From JBGSIC01 sp041751875 (GTDB lineage Bacteria; Bdellovibrionota; FAC87; UBA2466; JACKAF01): 48,608 bases of DNA. The position numbers and the translations under genes are program-made. The notes under the pieces were generated by a model that was not told the origin of the DNA, did no database searches, and was given only the letters and a program-made list of their open reading frames with translations. Within the stretch, counting starts at the first letter, position 1, and each line of letters opens with the position of its first letter. Of this stretch, positions 17,111 through 25,939 are shown in pieces. The stretch covers positions 1 through 48,608 of the forward strand of contig JBGSIC010000011.1 of the NCBI GenBank assembly GCA_041751875.1, given 5' to 3'.

Positions 17111-18687
17111 AGTTAATGAAGTTGGTTGGTCTTTTGGGAATTGTGTTTCCGAGTCTCGCTTTTTCCATGTGTGTGGAAGCGATGGAAGCGGCTGTGAACG
17201 CAAACATGATGGGAGCGAACTCCCCACGCCGCGCTGTTGCGATAGTGCACCATCACCTTAGGGCCGGAGGAGTTACCCGGGTTATTGAGAATGCGGTTTA
17301 CGCACTCAAAAAAATGGGAGTCGAGACTGTTGTAGTGGTCGGTGAGGCGCCGTCGCACACTGTCTTCGCGCATCGTAATATTGTTGTGGTTCCTGAACTG
17401 AATTACGCGGATTCCTACGATTCCAAGACCGTCCCCGCCATTTTATCGAAGATGGAAACTGCCGTTGCTCAGAAACTGGGGCAGGCTCCCGACGTGTGGC
17501 ACTTTCACAACCCCACCTTAGGAAAGAATATTGGGGTGACGGCGATGGTATCGGCGATGGCGGCTCAGGGCTATCCTCTTTTATTGCAGTTGCATGATTT
17601 TGCCGAAGATAGTCGACCCGCCAACTATTCCAAATTGGTCGCGCAATGGAATGAAGAAAAGCCTTTGGAAGAAGGTCTTTATCCGGCTGGTTCGAACGTG
17701 CAGTATGCGGTACTTAACGGGCGCGACTATCAGCGTTTGATTGCTGCGGGCCTTCCGAAGGCCCAGTTGCACTTTCTTCCCAATCCGGTTTGGTTTCAGA
17801 AAGTTTCGGTGAGCCCTTTGGCGAGTCGACCGACCGGAGTGGATCGGTTGTGGCTTTATCCTACCCGCGCCATCCGAAGGAAAAACCTGGGCGAGTTTCT
17901 GTTCTGGGCTTCAGTCGCTGGTGAGGGGAACCATTTTGCGACGACTCTGGCTCCCGCCGAAGGGACGGGAGAACGAGCAGTTTACGAAAGCTGGGTAGGA
18001 TTCGCAAAGCAGATGAACCTACCAGTCACGTTTGAAGCCGGAAAACAATGGAAAGCGAGTTTCGAGCAACTCTTGGCGGAGGCCGACACGTTTGTAACCA
18101 CCAGTGTGGCGGAAGGGTTTGGCTTGGCCTTTATGGAACCCTGGTTGATGGGGACACCCGTTTGGGGCCGCGATTTACCAGCGATCACCGCTGATTTCAG
18201 ACAGGCTGGCGTGGAGCTGCCAGGTTTGTATACTCGCTTGGATATTCCGGTATCGGTGATCGGGCAGCCTCGCCTGGAGGCAATCATTGATCAAGAGCTG
18301 TCTCGGTACCTTCATGCTTATGGTCGAGCCTACACTCCGCAGCTCAAGGCGCAGGCCCTTCAGGCTTTGCTGGTAAACGGTAAAGTGGATTTTGGGATTC
18401 TCAATGAGGACCTGCAGAAAGAAGTGATCACGGCTGTGCAAAACAAAACACTGCCTGCAGGCGCTCCCAGTTATGCTCTATGTGAGCAAAGCGTAGACCC
18501 GTCCGTGATCGAAGCTAATGCCAAGATCTTGCGTGAGCAGTTTGGCTTGGACAGCTATGGGCAGAAGCTTGTTAAAATTTACAACCAGAATCTTTCGCCG
18601 CGTGGAGGGGGACAAGCGTATGTGAGCGCGGAAGGCGTTTTGGGTGCCTTTCTCGACCCGAGCGGTTTTTGTATGCTGAGAAACTAG
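17107..18687 (+). CDS. GT-B (GT4-like) glycosyltransferase with signal peptide
   Basis: Start chosen at ATG 17107, which has a GGAGGGG ribosome site and a 4-nt overlap with the HAD gene; the frame extends 9 codons further upstream. The 526-residue product opens with a Sec signal peptide (KLMKLVGLLGIVFPSLAFS). It then has a GT-B fold: HHHLRAGGVTRVIE (N-terminal glycine loop), DVWHFHNP, LQLHDF, YPTRAIRRKN and the donor-site motif E336-G-F-G-L-x-x-x-E344. Family members transfer sugars from nucleotide-sugar donors. Donors are cytoplasmic, so a secreted member is odd; either the signal is a membrane tether, or the enzyme acts elsewhere, for example in another cell. Confidence 0.8.
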   Translation: MKLMKLVGLLGIVFPSLAFSMCVEAMEAAVNANMMGANSPRRAVAIVHHHLRAGGVTRVIENAVYALKKMGVETVVVVGEAPSHTVFAHRNIVVVPELNYADSYDSKTVPAILSKMETAVAQKLGQAPDVWHFHNPTLGKNIGVTAMVSAMAAQGYPLLLQLHDFAEDSRPANYSKLVAQWNEEKPLEEGLYPAGSNVQYAVLNGRDYQRLIAAGLPKAQLHFLPNPVWFQKVSVSPLASRPTGVDRLWLYPTRAIRRKNLGEFLFWASVAGEGNHFATTLAPAEGTGERAVYESWVGFAKQMNLPVTFEAGKQWKASFEQLLAEADTFVTTSVAEGFGLAFMEPWLMGTPVWGRDLPAITADFRQAGVELPGLYTRLDIPVSVIGQPRLEAIIDQELSRYLHAYGRAYTPQLKAQALQALLVNGKVDFGILNEDLQKEVITAVQNKTLPAGAPSYALCEQSVDPSVIEANAKILREQFGLDSYGQKLVKIYNQNLSPRGGGQAYVSAEGVLGAFLDPSGFCMLRN

Positions 18688-18737
18688 TTTGTGCGTCGCC
18701 TGGTATCCGGCTGCGGAACGGTGTTTATGGCAAAACC

Positions 18738-19739
18738 TTAGGGCATCGGACGGCCAGGGGCGCGCTGCATCCGAATTTGAGGACCAGTTTGGGCTTTGAG
18801 AATGAAATCCCAGCGGATGCGAATAAATCCGTCTGCATCCACAATGCCTTTCGGAGGATTCGGAAATGGAGCCGCTTTCTCAAATGCTTGAACGGCCGCA
18901 CTGTCTACTTCCGCATGTCCGCTTGTTCCTAGCCGGGAAATCTTTTGAATGGTTCCCTTTTCGTCGAGAAGAATGAGGAGTTTGGTGGTTAGTTCCTCTT
19001 TGTCAATCTGCTTACCTTTCGCCCAGATCAAAGCAATTTTGCGTTCTACTTCTGGCTTCCAGTGTTGGCGCAAGAGCTCCTTAATACGGTGATAGTAGGA
19101 GAAGTAGCGAAACTCGCGTGTGCTTAACACGGTGGCATCGCCTTCCTCAACCCCACTCAAATTGTCGTCGCTAGCTGCGGTGGGTGCGCCATCGCCTCCC
19201 ACGCTTAAGTCTTTGAGTGACAACGTCTTCCAGTTTCGTTTTATTCCTTTATTTTTGTTCTCACCAGCACCAATATCTTCATCCAGGGGTGACTTATTTT
19301 CTTCGCCATCAGCACTACCGGTGGGAGCGACACCGCTCATGCCCTCTTTCGCATCGGCCTTCATGCCAGTGCCTTGTTTCTTTCGGAAGTCGTCGATAGC
19401 CTTAGCGCGTGTTTGCTTTTCGGCTGTCTGATTGCGGTCACTCAGTATCGTCGCATTGGGGTCCAACTTGCGGTTATTGGCATCTTCAGTCTCCGCAATT
19501 TCCGGGTCTTTGCGCACGGTTTTCTTCTTTTGCTGTTCCGTGGGCGGTGTGCGCAAATATTCGTCGGGTACCTGCGTGATCTCGATAGGAGCCTGGTTTT
19601 CGGGCTGCGGAATCACATCGGCGCGATAGTGGGTTTGGGTCACAAAGAGCAGCAAATGGAGAATTCCTGACCCAAAAAGGCCCCAAAATAGCTTGTTGCT
19701 GTTTTGCTGAGGGTTCTGATTGTCCAGTAAACTTCTCAA
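18738..19739 (-). CDS. TonB-family protein
   Basis: This is a 333-residue protein with a single membrane helix (about 18-36). A long charged linker rich in Asp, Lys, Gly and Pro (about 45-185) is followed by a C-terminal TonB-like domain (about 225-333; REFRYFSYYHRIKELLRQHWKP, LGTSGHAEVDSAAVQAF). It lies 8 nt downstream of an unknown membrane protein and belongs to an operon with a lytic transglycosylase. It is distinct in length and linker from the TonB of the B12 operon and is probably a general or envelope-machine TonB. Confidence 0.83.
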   Translation of the reverse strand: MRSLLDNQNPQQNSNKLFWGLFGSGILHLLLFVTQTHYRADVIPQPENQAPIEITQVPDEYLRTPPTEQQKKKTVRKDPEIAETEDANNRKLDPNATILSDRNQTAEKQTRAKAIDDFRKKQGTGMKADAKEGMSGVAPTGSADGEENKSPLDEDIGAGENKNKGIKRNWKTLSLKDLSVGGDGAPTAASDDNLSGVEEGDATVLSTREFRYFSYYHRIKELLRQHWKPEVERKIALIWAKGKQIDKEELTTKLLILLDEKGTIQKISRLGTSGHAEVDSAAVQAFEKAAPFPNPPKGIVDADGFIRIRWDFILKAQTGPQIRMQRAPGRPMP

Positions 19740-19747
19740 AAGACTTC

Positions 19748-20329
19748 CTATTCCTGTTTCTTCGAACTCAATCGATCGTAAATTTCCAAGACCTGCCTGG
19801 CTGTTTCAGAAAGTCGCGGAGAGCTGCGGTCTGGACTCTCATAGTTCCAAAAAGTGGCTTTCATTTCCTCAAAAGCGATTCGGCTTTCCTGAGTGCCGGG
19901 ATTGGACTCTATTTTTTTCTGAAGAGGCAACCAAGCGCTCAGAGCTTCATGTTTCTCAAAGTCGCGATCGGGTAGTAGTTCAGGGAACAAGTACACGCTG
20001 ATATTGGTCGCAATCATTTGAGCGTGTTGGGAACGATTCACTTTGAGTGTTCGAGCGACCTCATTCCTCAGAACATCTTTCCTTCGAAGGAAATCGCGCA
20101 GGTCGCCGCGTTCGTAGGTAGTAGAGAGTTTTTGAAACTGCTCCTGTACTAACTCAAGGTCGGGCGCAATGAGCGTGGCTAGATAAATAAGATAGAAAAG
20201 AAATATTCCAGTGCCGACGACAAAGAATGTCATCCAGGTTTGATGGCTCCCCGCACGGGTAAGACCGATGAAGTACTGTTGGAGTGACTTCAAAAAGCGA
20301 GAAATCATCTCTTTTAGGAAACCCATCAT
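19748..20329 (-). CDS. Single-pass membrane protein of unknown function
   Basis: This is a 193-residue protein. An amphipathic N-terminal stretch precedes one strong membrane helix (about 33-56), and then a largely helical, charged domain rich in Glu, Arg and Lys follows to the C-terminus. No conserved motif is recognised. The start overlaps the upstream transglycosylase gene by 4 nt and the stop is 8 nt before the TonB gene, so the product most likely works with these two in the cell envelope. Confidence 0.65.
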   Translation of the reverse strand: MMGFLKEMISRFLKSLQQYFIGLTRAGSHQTWMTFFVVGTGIFLFYLIYLATLIAPDLELVQEQFQKLSTTYERGDLRDFLRRKDVLRNEVARTLKVNRSQHAQMIATNISVYLFPELLPDRDFEKHEALSAWLPLQKKIESNPGTQESRIAFEEMKATFWNYESPDRSSPRLSETARQVLEIYDRLSSKKQE

Positions 20330-21240
20330 AGGGAACCTCCATAGGATCGAAGAACCTGAGGCTCTACCGCACAGGCAGTGATGTTTCGCATGTGAACTAA
20401 GAGTTCGTGCGCAAGGCCACGGGCAGCCTTCTCACTCCAGATTCGACCCAAAGAGGTGTGGAAGAGGGCAGAGTCTTCAAGAGAACGCAGGAACTCGGTT
20501 TTGCTTTGGAGCAAGCGCTTTAAACCTTTTTGACCCGAGCGCTGACGCTCTTGATTCCACAGGCTAAAAACTGCGCGGGATCCTTTGTTGTAGGCCATTA
20601 CGGAAAACAGCCAGAGCACTTCAGGATCAAAACTTATATTCTGGCGAGCGAGAGCTCGTTGCAGCTGGATATTGCGATCCTTTAGAAATAGAGCCGATGT
20701 CACCACCGCAGTGGGAATGTAATAGTAAGACGAAGGGTTAAAGAGTTCGGTCTTTGTCGGACCAATCGGTCGAATATCTGTGCCTAGCAGTTCAATGAGA
20801 TGTTGTTTTCCTTCTCGATTGAACTGATGAAGTTGATAGTTAATCTCATAGAATCCAAAGTAAGTGAATTGCCCCAATCCGTAGCTAGTGCGTTCATCGC
20901 CAATGCCCAGTAGGTGGTTCAAACGGCTTTCTTGGAAGAACAGACACCAAAGAATAGGTTCAGGAATGTTGAGTACTGAGCTGGTGTGCGTGAGCGTCTG
21001 TTGGATGGTAAGTTCATCCTCGTGTTTGAGGCGATCCATCGTACGCAGGTAATAGAGTTCTTCACGCAGTGACTCACTCGCTGGGTAGTTGCGAGAAAAG
21101 AAGTTGGGATCCGTAAAAGGCTCGTGCGTGCCAAAGAACCACAGACCAGTCGTAAGAGCCAAAGGGAAGCCCAAGACCAGCAGGGTCAGCTTTGTCCAGG
21201 AAGGACGCGCGAAGACAATTTTTTTTCTCCGTCGAGCCAT
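20326..21240 (-). CDS. Membrane-anchored lytic transglycosylase (SLT-type)
   Basis: This is a 304-residue protein with an N-terminal Arg/Lys cluster and membrane helix (about 17-36). The periplasmic domain carries SLT-family marks: QE104-S-R-L (catalytic Glu), SYGLGQFTYFGF (119-130) and MAYNKGSRAV further on. These enzymes cleave the MurNAc-GlcNAc bond of peptidoglycan with 1,6-anhydro formation. First gene of the operon with the membrane protein and TonB genes; the upstream 145 bp presumably contain the promoter. Confidence 0.82.
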   Translation of the reverse strand: MARRRKKIVFARPSWTKLTLLVLGFPLALTTGLWFFGTHEPFTDPNFFSRNYPASESLREELYYLRTMDRLKHEDELTIQQTLTHTSSVLNIPEPILWCLFFQESRLNHLLGIGDERTSYGLGQFTYFGFYEINYQLHQFNREGKQHLIELLGTDIRPIGPTKTELFNPSSYYYIPTAVVTSALFLKDRNIQLQRALARQNISFDPEVLWLFSVMAYNKGSRAVFSLWNQERQRSGQKGLKRLLQSKTEFLRSLEDSALFHTSLGRIWSEKAARGLAHELLVHMRNITACAVEPQVLRSYGGSL

Positions 21241-21385
21241 AAACGTAGATCTCTCCGGAACTGGGATCGGTTGTTTTTAGAGAAAACTTGAGGGGTTAAG
21301 GCGAAGGACTTCTGGGAGTGCGCGTTTTCAAACGCGGACTTAGGGCGTGAGGATAGGATTAAAGGAAGTTAACGCTACGCTTCAC

Positions 21386-22606
21386 TCATCTACTTCGGAC
21401 TTCTTCGAGAAGAGCTAAAAACTTTTCTACAGGAATGACACCATGGATGCGAGGTTGTGAAAGTACTTCACCTTTTGCGTTGAGGAATACTACCGTGGGC
21501 AGACTCATGACCCCGTACTTTCGCAAGATGGCCGAATTCGCCTCATTTTCTTCCGTTACATCTATGCGTAGGGGGACAAAGCTTTTGAGCGCGTCTTGTG
21601 CCTGAGTTTGATTGAATACTTGGTGCTCAATTTCGTGGCAGGCCGCACACCATTCAGCGGTGAAATCAAGAATCAAAGGAAGCTTTTCTGAGGCCTGACG
21701 GTCAAGGGCCGTTTTCTCATCGTTAATCCAGGCGATTTGGCCAGCCTGCGTGCTCGTTGCGGAAATTCCCTTATCCACCCATCCCATTTTCTTCATCCAA
21801 AGGATGCCGTAGTAGGCCGCCGCAATCAGAAGCAGTACCGCGAGTAAGCGGTTCACAAGATTCATCCACTTGCCCGAACGGGGAAGCTGGTTGAGCACAC
21901 CAGAAAAACCGCCAATCACTAGAAAGAGGACTCCCAAGCCTAGTGAGAAACTGAAAAAGTAGAGCGTTCCAAGCAGTGCGTTGGAGGATTCAAAAACAAA
22001 AGCCAAAATACCGGCGACAATAGGGCCAACACAGGGGCTAACGATAAGGCCCGAAATGGCGCCCATAATAAAAATACCAACGCGGCTGTTTGTGTTTCCC
22101 ACCCCCAACATTTTGTTTTGCCAGCTAGCTGGGAGACTGAGTTTAAATAATCCGAATTGGCTGAGGGCGAGAGTGAGAAAAAGAATGGCTAGGAACGCGA
22201 GCATGAAGCTGCTTTGTAGTAGCCCGCCGAAAAGGGAGCCTGTGAGCCCCGATATCATCCCCATCACGGAGTATGTGGCGCACATGCCAGCAACATAAAC
22301 CACAGCCAAGCCAAAAACTTTCGGGTTAAAACCTCTGAACGTTCTTCCTCCGCTTTGTTGGGATGCACGCCCGAAAATGTTAATGGTGATCGGAATCATC
22401 GGATAAACGCAGGGAGTGAAGCTGGTTAGCATTCCCGAAGCAAAACAGAGCGCCAAAGCGAGTCCAAGGTGCTCAGAGGCGATGGCTTTGACTTGGGTCG
22501 GATCGACGTTGGTGAGAAGTTCCCAAAATCCGGTCTCAGCGAAGGAGGCCGCGGGAAGGAGAAGGGCCAAAAGGGCGACTGCGCGGGCGTTTGGGAGAGT
22601 TTTCAT
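21386..22606 (-). CDS. DsbD-like thiol:disulfide interchange protein lacking the N-terminal domain
   Basis: This is a 406-residue protein with a signal-like N-terminus, then about eight membrane helices of the DsbD/CcdA type with redox Cys66 (TSFTPCVYP) and Cys192 (SPCVGP). The C-terminal periplasmic thioredoxin-like domain has active site WC320-A-A-C323. It would carry electrons from cytoplasmic thioredoxin to periplasmic substrates. E. coli DsbD is about 565 residues and begins with an extra immunoglobulin-like alpha domain, which is absent here, as in several short DsbD homologues. Exported Cys-containing proteins are abundant nearby. Confidence 0.9.
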   Translation of the reverse strand: MKTLPNARAVALLALLLPAASFAETGFWELLTNVDPTQVKAIASEHLGLALALCFASGMLTSFTPCVYPMIPITINIFGRASQQSGGRTFRGFNPKVFGLAVVYVAGMCATYSVMGMISGLTGSLFGGLLQSSFMLAFLAILFLTLALSQFGLFKLSLPASWQNKMLGVGNTNSRVGIFIMGAISGLIVSPCVGPIVAGILAFVFESSNALLGTLYFFSFSLGLGVLFLVIGGFSGVLNQLPRSGKWMNLVNRLLAVLLLIAAAYYGILWMKKMGWVDKGISATSTQAGQIAWINDEKTALDRQASEKLPLILDFTAEWCAACHEIEHQVFNQTQAQDALKSFVPLRIDVTEENEANSAILRKYGVMSLPTVVFLNAKGEVLSQPRIHGVIPVEKFLALLEEVRSR

Positions 22607-22736
22607 TCTCTTATTCTAACAGACCTAACGCAGGCCCGGTATTTCGTTCGGCCCGTTGACACCTGTAAACGGGGTTAAAGGTACGTCTTTGTCCATTCTC
22701 TCAAGCCTAAGGACAAAAAGTGCGACAAGTATACCG

Positions 22737-24098
22737 ATGAACCCCATCGAAAAAACCGCGCTCGCATTTAGGCTCACTTGGCGCACCCAGCAAATTGGGT
22801 ACCTCCTTTCTCGTTACGCGTTAGTAGAGGGCTTGGGGAGTGTAGGCTTAGAAGTTGGTAAGCGGGGTTTAAGCTGGGGGCGAAAGAAAGGAGCCCAACC
22901 GGCGGCACCTCTTGACGGTGTGTTTGGAAAAAAGCTCGCACAAACTTTTATTCATTTAGGGCCCACCTTTATCAAGCTCGGCCAAATGTTGGCGCTGCGA
23001 CCCGATTGGATTGGCGAACCAGTCGCGGAAGAACTTCGGATTCTGTTTGACCGTGTTCCGCCGATTCCTTTTTGGCGAATCAAGCAGATTCTGAATAACG
23101 AGCTGGGGACCAAAGAGGTACAAGACGCGTTTGATGTAATCGAAAAAGAACCTCTTGGATGTGCGAGCCTCGCGCAAGTTCATTCGGCAACGCTCAAAGA
23201 TGGTACTCCGGTAATTTTGAAAGTGCAGAAGAAGGGGGTGGACAAGATCGTTCGAGCTGATCTTCTCATTTTGGAAACGCTCGCCGCTTCGGCACACAAA
23301 CTTTTCCCCACTTATGGGATCGCTCAAATGTTTTCCGATTTCCAGATTGCGACACTTAGGGAAATTGACTACCGAGAGGAAGCTAAGAACATTCAAAAGT
23401 TTCGTAAGAACTATTCAAGAATGTTTGGGGATAGCTCTGTTATTTTTCCGAAGTACTATCCCCATTTGAGTTCACAACGGGTAATCACAATGGAGCCCCT
23501 TCGCGGAAAGAAAGTCTCTCAGCTTCCTCAAGGAAGTACCGTGGCTCGACAGGCAGCCTCGCAAAGTGTCACCGCGATTTTGGAACAGATATTCGACCAT
23601 GGATTTTTTCACGCAGACCCCCATTCGGGAAATATGTTCTTCATGGAAGACAACGGTAAACTGGGATTTATCGATTTGGGGCTCGTCGGGCAGTTAGATC
23701 CGAAGGATAAAAGAAAGTTTTTGAAAGTTTTGATGGCGATCTTGGAGAGAGATCGCGCTCATCTAGCACGCGCGATCTACGATCTTGGTGAGGCCTCTCC
23801 CAAAACGGACTTCGATGCATTTAATGCAGCCATCGGTTTGCTGCTAGACGAGGTCATCAAGAAGGGAATCGACCAGTTTCCTTTGAATCAGATCGTTAAT
23901 CAGCTTCTCGCGATTGCGCGCAAGAACCAGATACTCATTCCTAACCGCTACGTTCTTATGCTCCGCTCTTTTTTGATTATCGAAGGGGTGGCGAAATCGC
24001 TGGATCCCAAAATTTCTCTCTTTCGGATGGCACCCCCTATCGTGGCGCGCAGCCTGATGAAGTCCTACAATCCGTTACGATTTTTCCGGAACAAGTAG
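22737..24098 (+). CDS. ABC1/UbiB-family atypical kinase-like protein
   Basis: Start taken at ATG 22737 (453 residues); the frame is open to a TTG at 22656, but that lengthens the protein with unrelated sequence. Family marks: PTFIKLGQ (KxGQ motif, residues 80-83), the Ala-rich loop GCASLAQVH with K162 in VILKVQKK, HADPHSGN (292-299; Pro is usual where Ser stands) and the metal-binding DLG (313-315). UbiB/COQ8 proteins have ATPase activity and support ubiquinone or lipid metabolism at the inner membrane. No ubiquinone genes are adjacent, so the exact role is open. Confidence 0.9.
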   Translation: MNPIEKTALAFRLTWRTQQIGYLLSRYALVEGLGSVGLEVGKRGLSWGRKKGAQPAAPLDGVFGKKLAQTFIHLGPTFIKLGQMLALRPDWIGEPVAEELRILFDRVPPIPFWRIKQILNNELGTKEVQDAFDVIEKEPLGCASLAQVHSATLKDGTPVILKVQKKGVDKIVRADLLILETLAASAHKLFPTYGIAQMFSDFQIATLREIDYREEAKNIQKFRKNYSRMFGDSSVIFPKYYPHLSSQRVITMEPLRGKKVSQLPQGSTVARQAASQSVTAILEQIFDHGFFHADPHSGNMFFMEDNGKLGFIDLGLVGQLDPKDKRKFLKVLMAILERDRAHLARAIYDLGEASPKTDFDAFNAAIGLLLDEVIKKGIDQFPLNQIVNQLLAIARKNQILIPNRYVLMLRSFLIIEGVAKSLDPKISLFRMAPPIVARSLMKSYNPLRFFRNK

Positions 24099-24202
24099 TC
24101 CGCTTCCCTAGATTTAACCGCAATAAATCAAGTGTTTACCTGGAGGGAAGAGTTATCGACACGTAAGGCTAAAGCCCTGCGTCAAATGCACCGATCCATT
24201 CA

Positions 24203-25924
24203 TTGGTGCTTCCATCCAAAACATTTCAGCGAATCAGCACGATCTGCGCTCTTCTCCTTGCTCTTGCTGTGGCCCCCGTTTTGGCCAGCGAGAAGAACAA
24301 GATCGTAGAGCCCCAAGATCAGTCCCTCATTTATTTGAGGGGTAAGACAAGCGCGCTTGAAGGCAAGTTTAAGGAAGCGGCAAGCTACTTCGAACGGGCC
24401 TTAAAATCCGATCCTTCGAGCCACGAAATTCTCAATCAACTGAGCGAAGTCTATTTAAAGATGGGCGATGGAGACCGAGCGATTGAGTTGGGAAAAAAAG
24501 CCGTGGAACTCGCCCCCGAGAACGGTTACTATCGCGAGTCCTTAGCTGGAATTTACGCTTCACTCAAGCAGTTCGGTGAAGCTAAAGAACAGTATCAGGC
24601 CGCGATCAAATACAACCCTTCCGATCGCAAGTTGCCCTTGCTTCTAGGGATTGTGATCGCCGAAATGGGCGACATGAAGGGATCCATCGAGGTTTTCAGC
24701 GACGTGATCAAAGAAAACCCTGATCGCGAAATGGCTTTTTTCTATCGGGGCCGTATTTATCTTGAAATGGAAGAGCTCAAGAAAGCCAAAGCCGATTTGA
24801 ACCAGGCTTTAACCCTTCGCCCCAGTTTTGTGGAGGCTGGACTCACCTTAGGCATGTTGCACGAACGCCTTGGTGAAGTGGAGGAAGCCATCAATGTCTA
24901 CGGACGAATCGATGGCGGCGGCAGTTTCAAGAAACGATTGGCGCAGCTGTACATGCAGCAAAAAGATTTCAAAAAGGCGCTCAAAGAACTTCTGGAATAC
25001 GAAAAGGCGGAGCCTGACGACTTCACCGCAAGGATCAAAATTGGTCTACTGTACTTTGAGACAAAGGAATTTGATAAAGCGGCGACGCAGTTCGAATCTG
25101 TTCTAAAAGACGAGCCAAAATCAGACAACGTGCGCTTTTATCTGGCAGCCGTCCACGAAGAGAACAAAAAGTATAAAGAGGCGATTCAAGAGTATAAAAA
25201 AGTTACCGCCGACTCGAGCTTCTATGTTCAGGCAGTGATGCATATTGGCTATCTTTACCGTGAGCAAAAACAGTACGCTGAGGGCGCTCAATACGCTAAA
25301 AAAGCTGTTGCGAAGAGTCCTGAGATTCCCGAATTTGTCGATCTTTACGCGGGTTTCTATGAGGCTCAGAAAAATTACAAAGTGGCGCTGAATATTGTTC
25401 GTGCGGGCCTGAAAAAGCACGAAGGTAATGAAAAACTTTTATACTTTGAAGGTGCGCTACTCGACAAGACGGGAGACAAAGAGGGCGCAATTCGCAACAT
25501 GCGCAGGATCATCGAGAAGAATGATTCTAATCCTCATGCCTTGAACTTCCTAGGTTACACCCTTGCCGAAATGGGACAAAACCTGGAAGAAGCAGAAAGC
25601 CTTGTAAGACGAGCGCTCAAGATTCGGCCCGATGATGGGTTTATTGAAGACTCTTTGGGTTGGATTCTCTTCAAGAAGGGCAAGTATAACGAAGCGCTTG
25701 AACGACTTCAGCACGCAAGCACCTTGCAGCCCGAAGAAGCTGTGATCTATGAGCACCTTGGTGATGTCTACTTTCAGCAAAAACGTATTAGCGAAGCACT
25801 CAAAAATTATCAGAAGGCTATCGACCTCTCCAAGAATGATCGCGAGTTGGCCACTAAAGTGAAGAAGAAAATTGCCGAACTCAGTGAAGATCAACGTAAG
25901 CCCACAGGTCATTCCGAAAAGTAG
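24203..25924 (+). CDS. Exported TPR-repeat protein
   Basis: This is 573 residues from TTG 24203 (GTG at 24206 is equally possible; no clear ribosome site). A signal peptide (to about residue 29, VLAS) is followed by an almost continuous array of 34-residue tetratricopeptide repeats, about 14 to 15, from residue 38 to 560. Recognisable units include SYFERALKSDPSS, AIELGKKAVELAPENG and ALERLQHASTLQPEEA. TPR arrays mediate protein-protein contacts; this one would act in the periplasm or on the outer membrane. Its stop is 15 nt from that of the convergent hybrid kinase. Confidence 0.87.
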   Translation: MVLPSKTFQRISTICALLLALAVAPVLASEKNKIVEPQDQSLIYLRGKTSALEGKFKEAASYFERALKSDPSSHEILNQLSEVYLKMGDGDRAIELGKKAVELAPENGYYRESLAGIYASLKQFGEAKEQYQAAIKYNPSDRKLPLLLGIVIAEMGDMKGSIEVFSDVIKENPDREMAFFYRGRIYLEMEELKKAKADLNQALTLRPSFVEAGLTLGMLHERLGEVEEAINVYGRIDGGGSFKKRLAQLYMQQKDFKKALKELLEYEKAEPDDFTARIKIGLLYFETKEFDKAATQFESVLKDEPKSDNVRFYLAAVHEENKKYKEAIQEYKKVTADSSFYVQAVMHIGYLYREQKQYAEGAQYAKKAVAKSPEIPEFVDLYAGFYEAQKNYKVALNIVRAGLKKHEGNEKLLYFEGALLDKTGDKEGAIRNMRRIIEKNDSNPHALNFLGYTLAEMGQNLEEAESLVRRALKIRPDDGFIEDSLGWILFKKGKYNEALERLQHASTLQPEEAVIYEHLGDVYFQQKRISEALKNYQKAIDLSKNDRELATKVKKKIAELSEDQRKPTGHSEK

Positions 25925-25939
25925 CGCCCCAAAGTTAGG

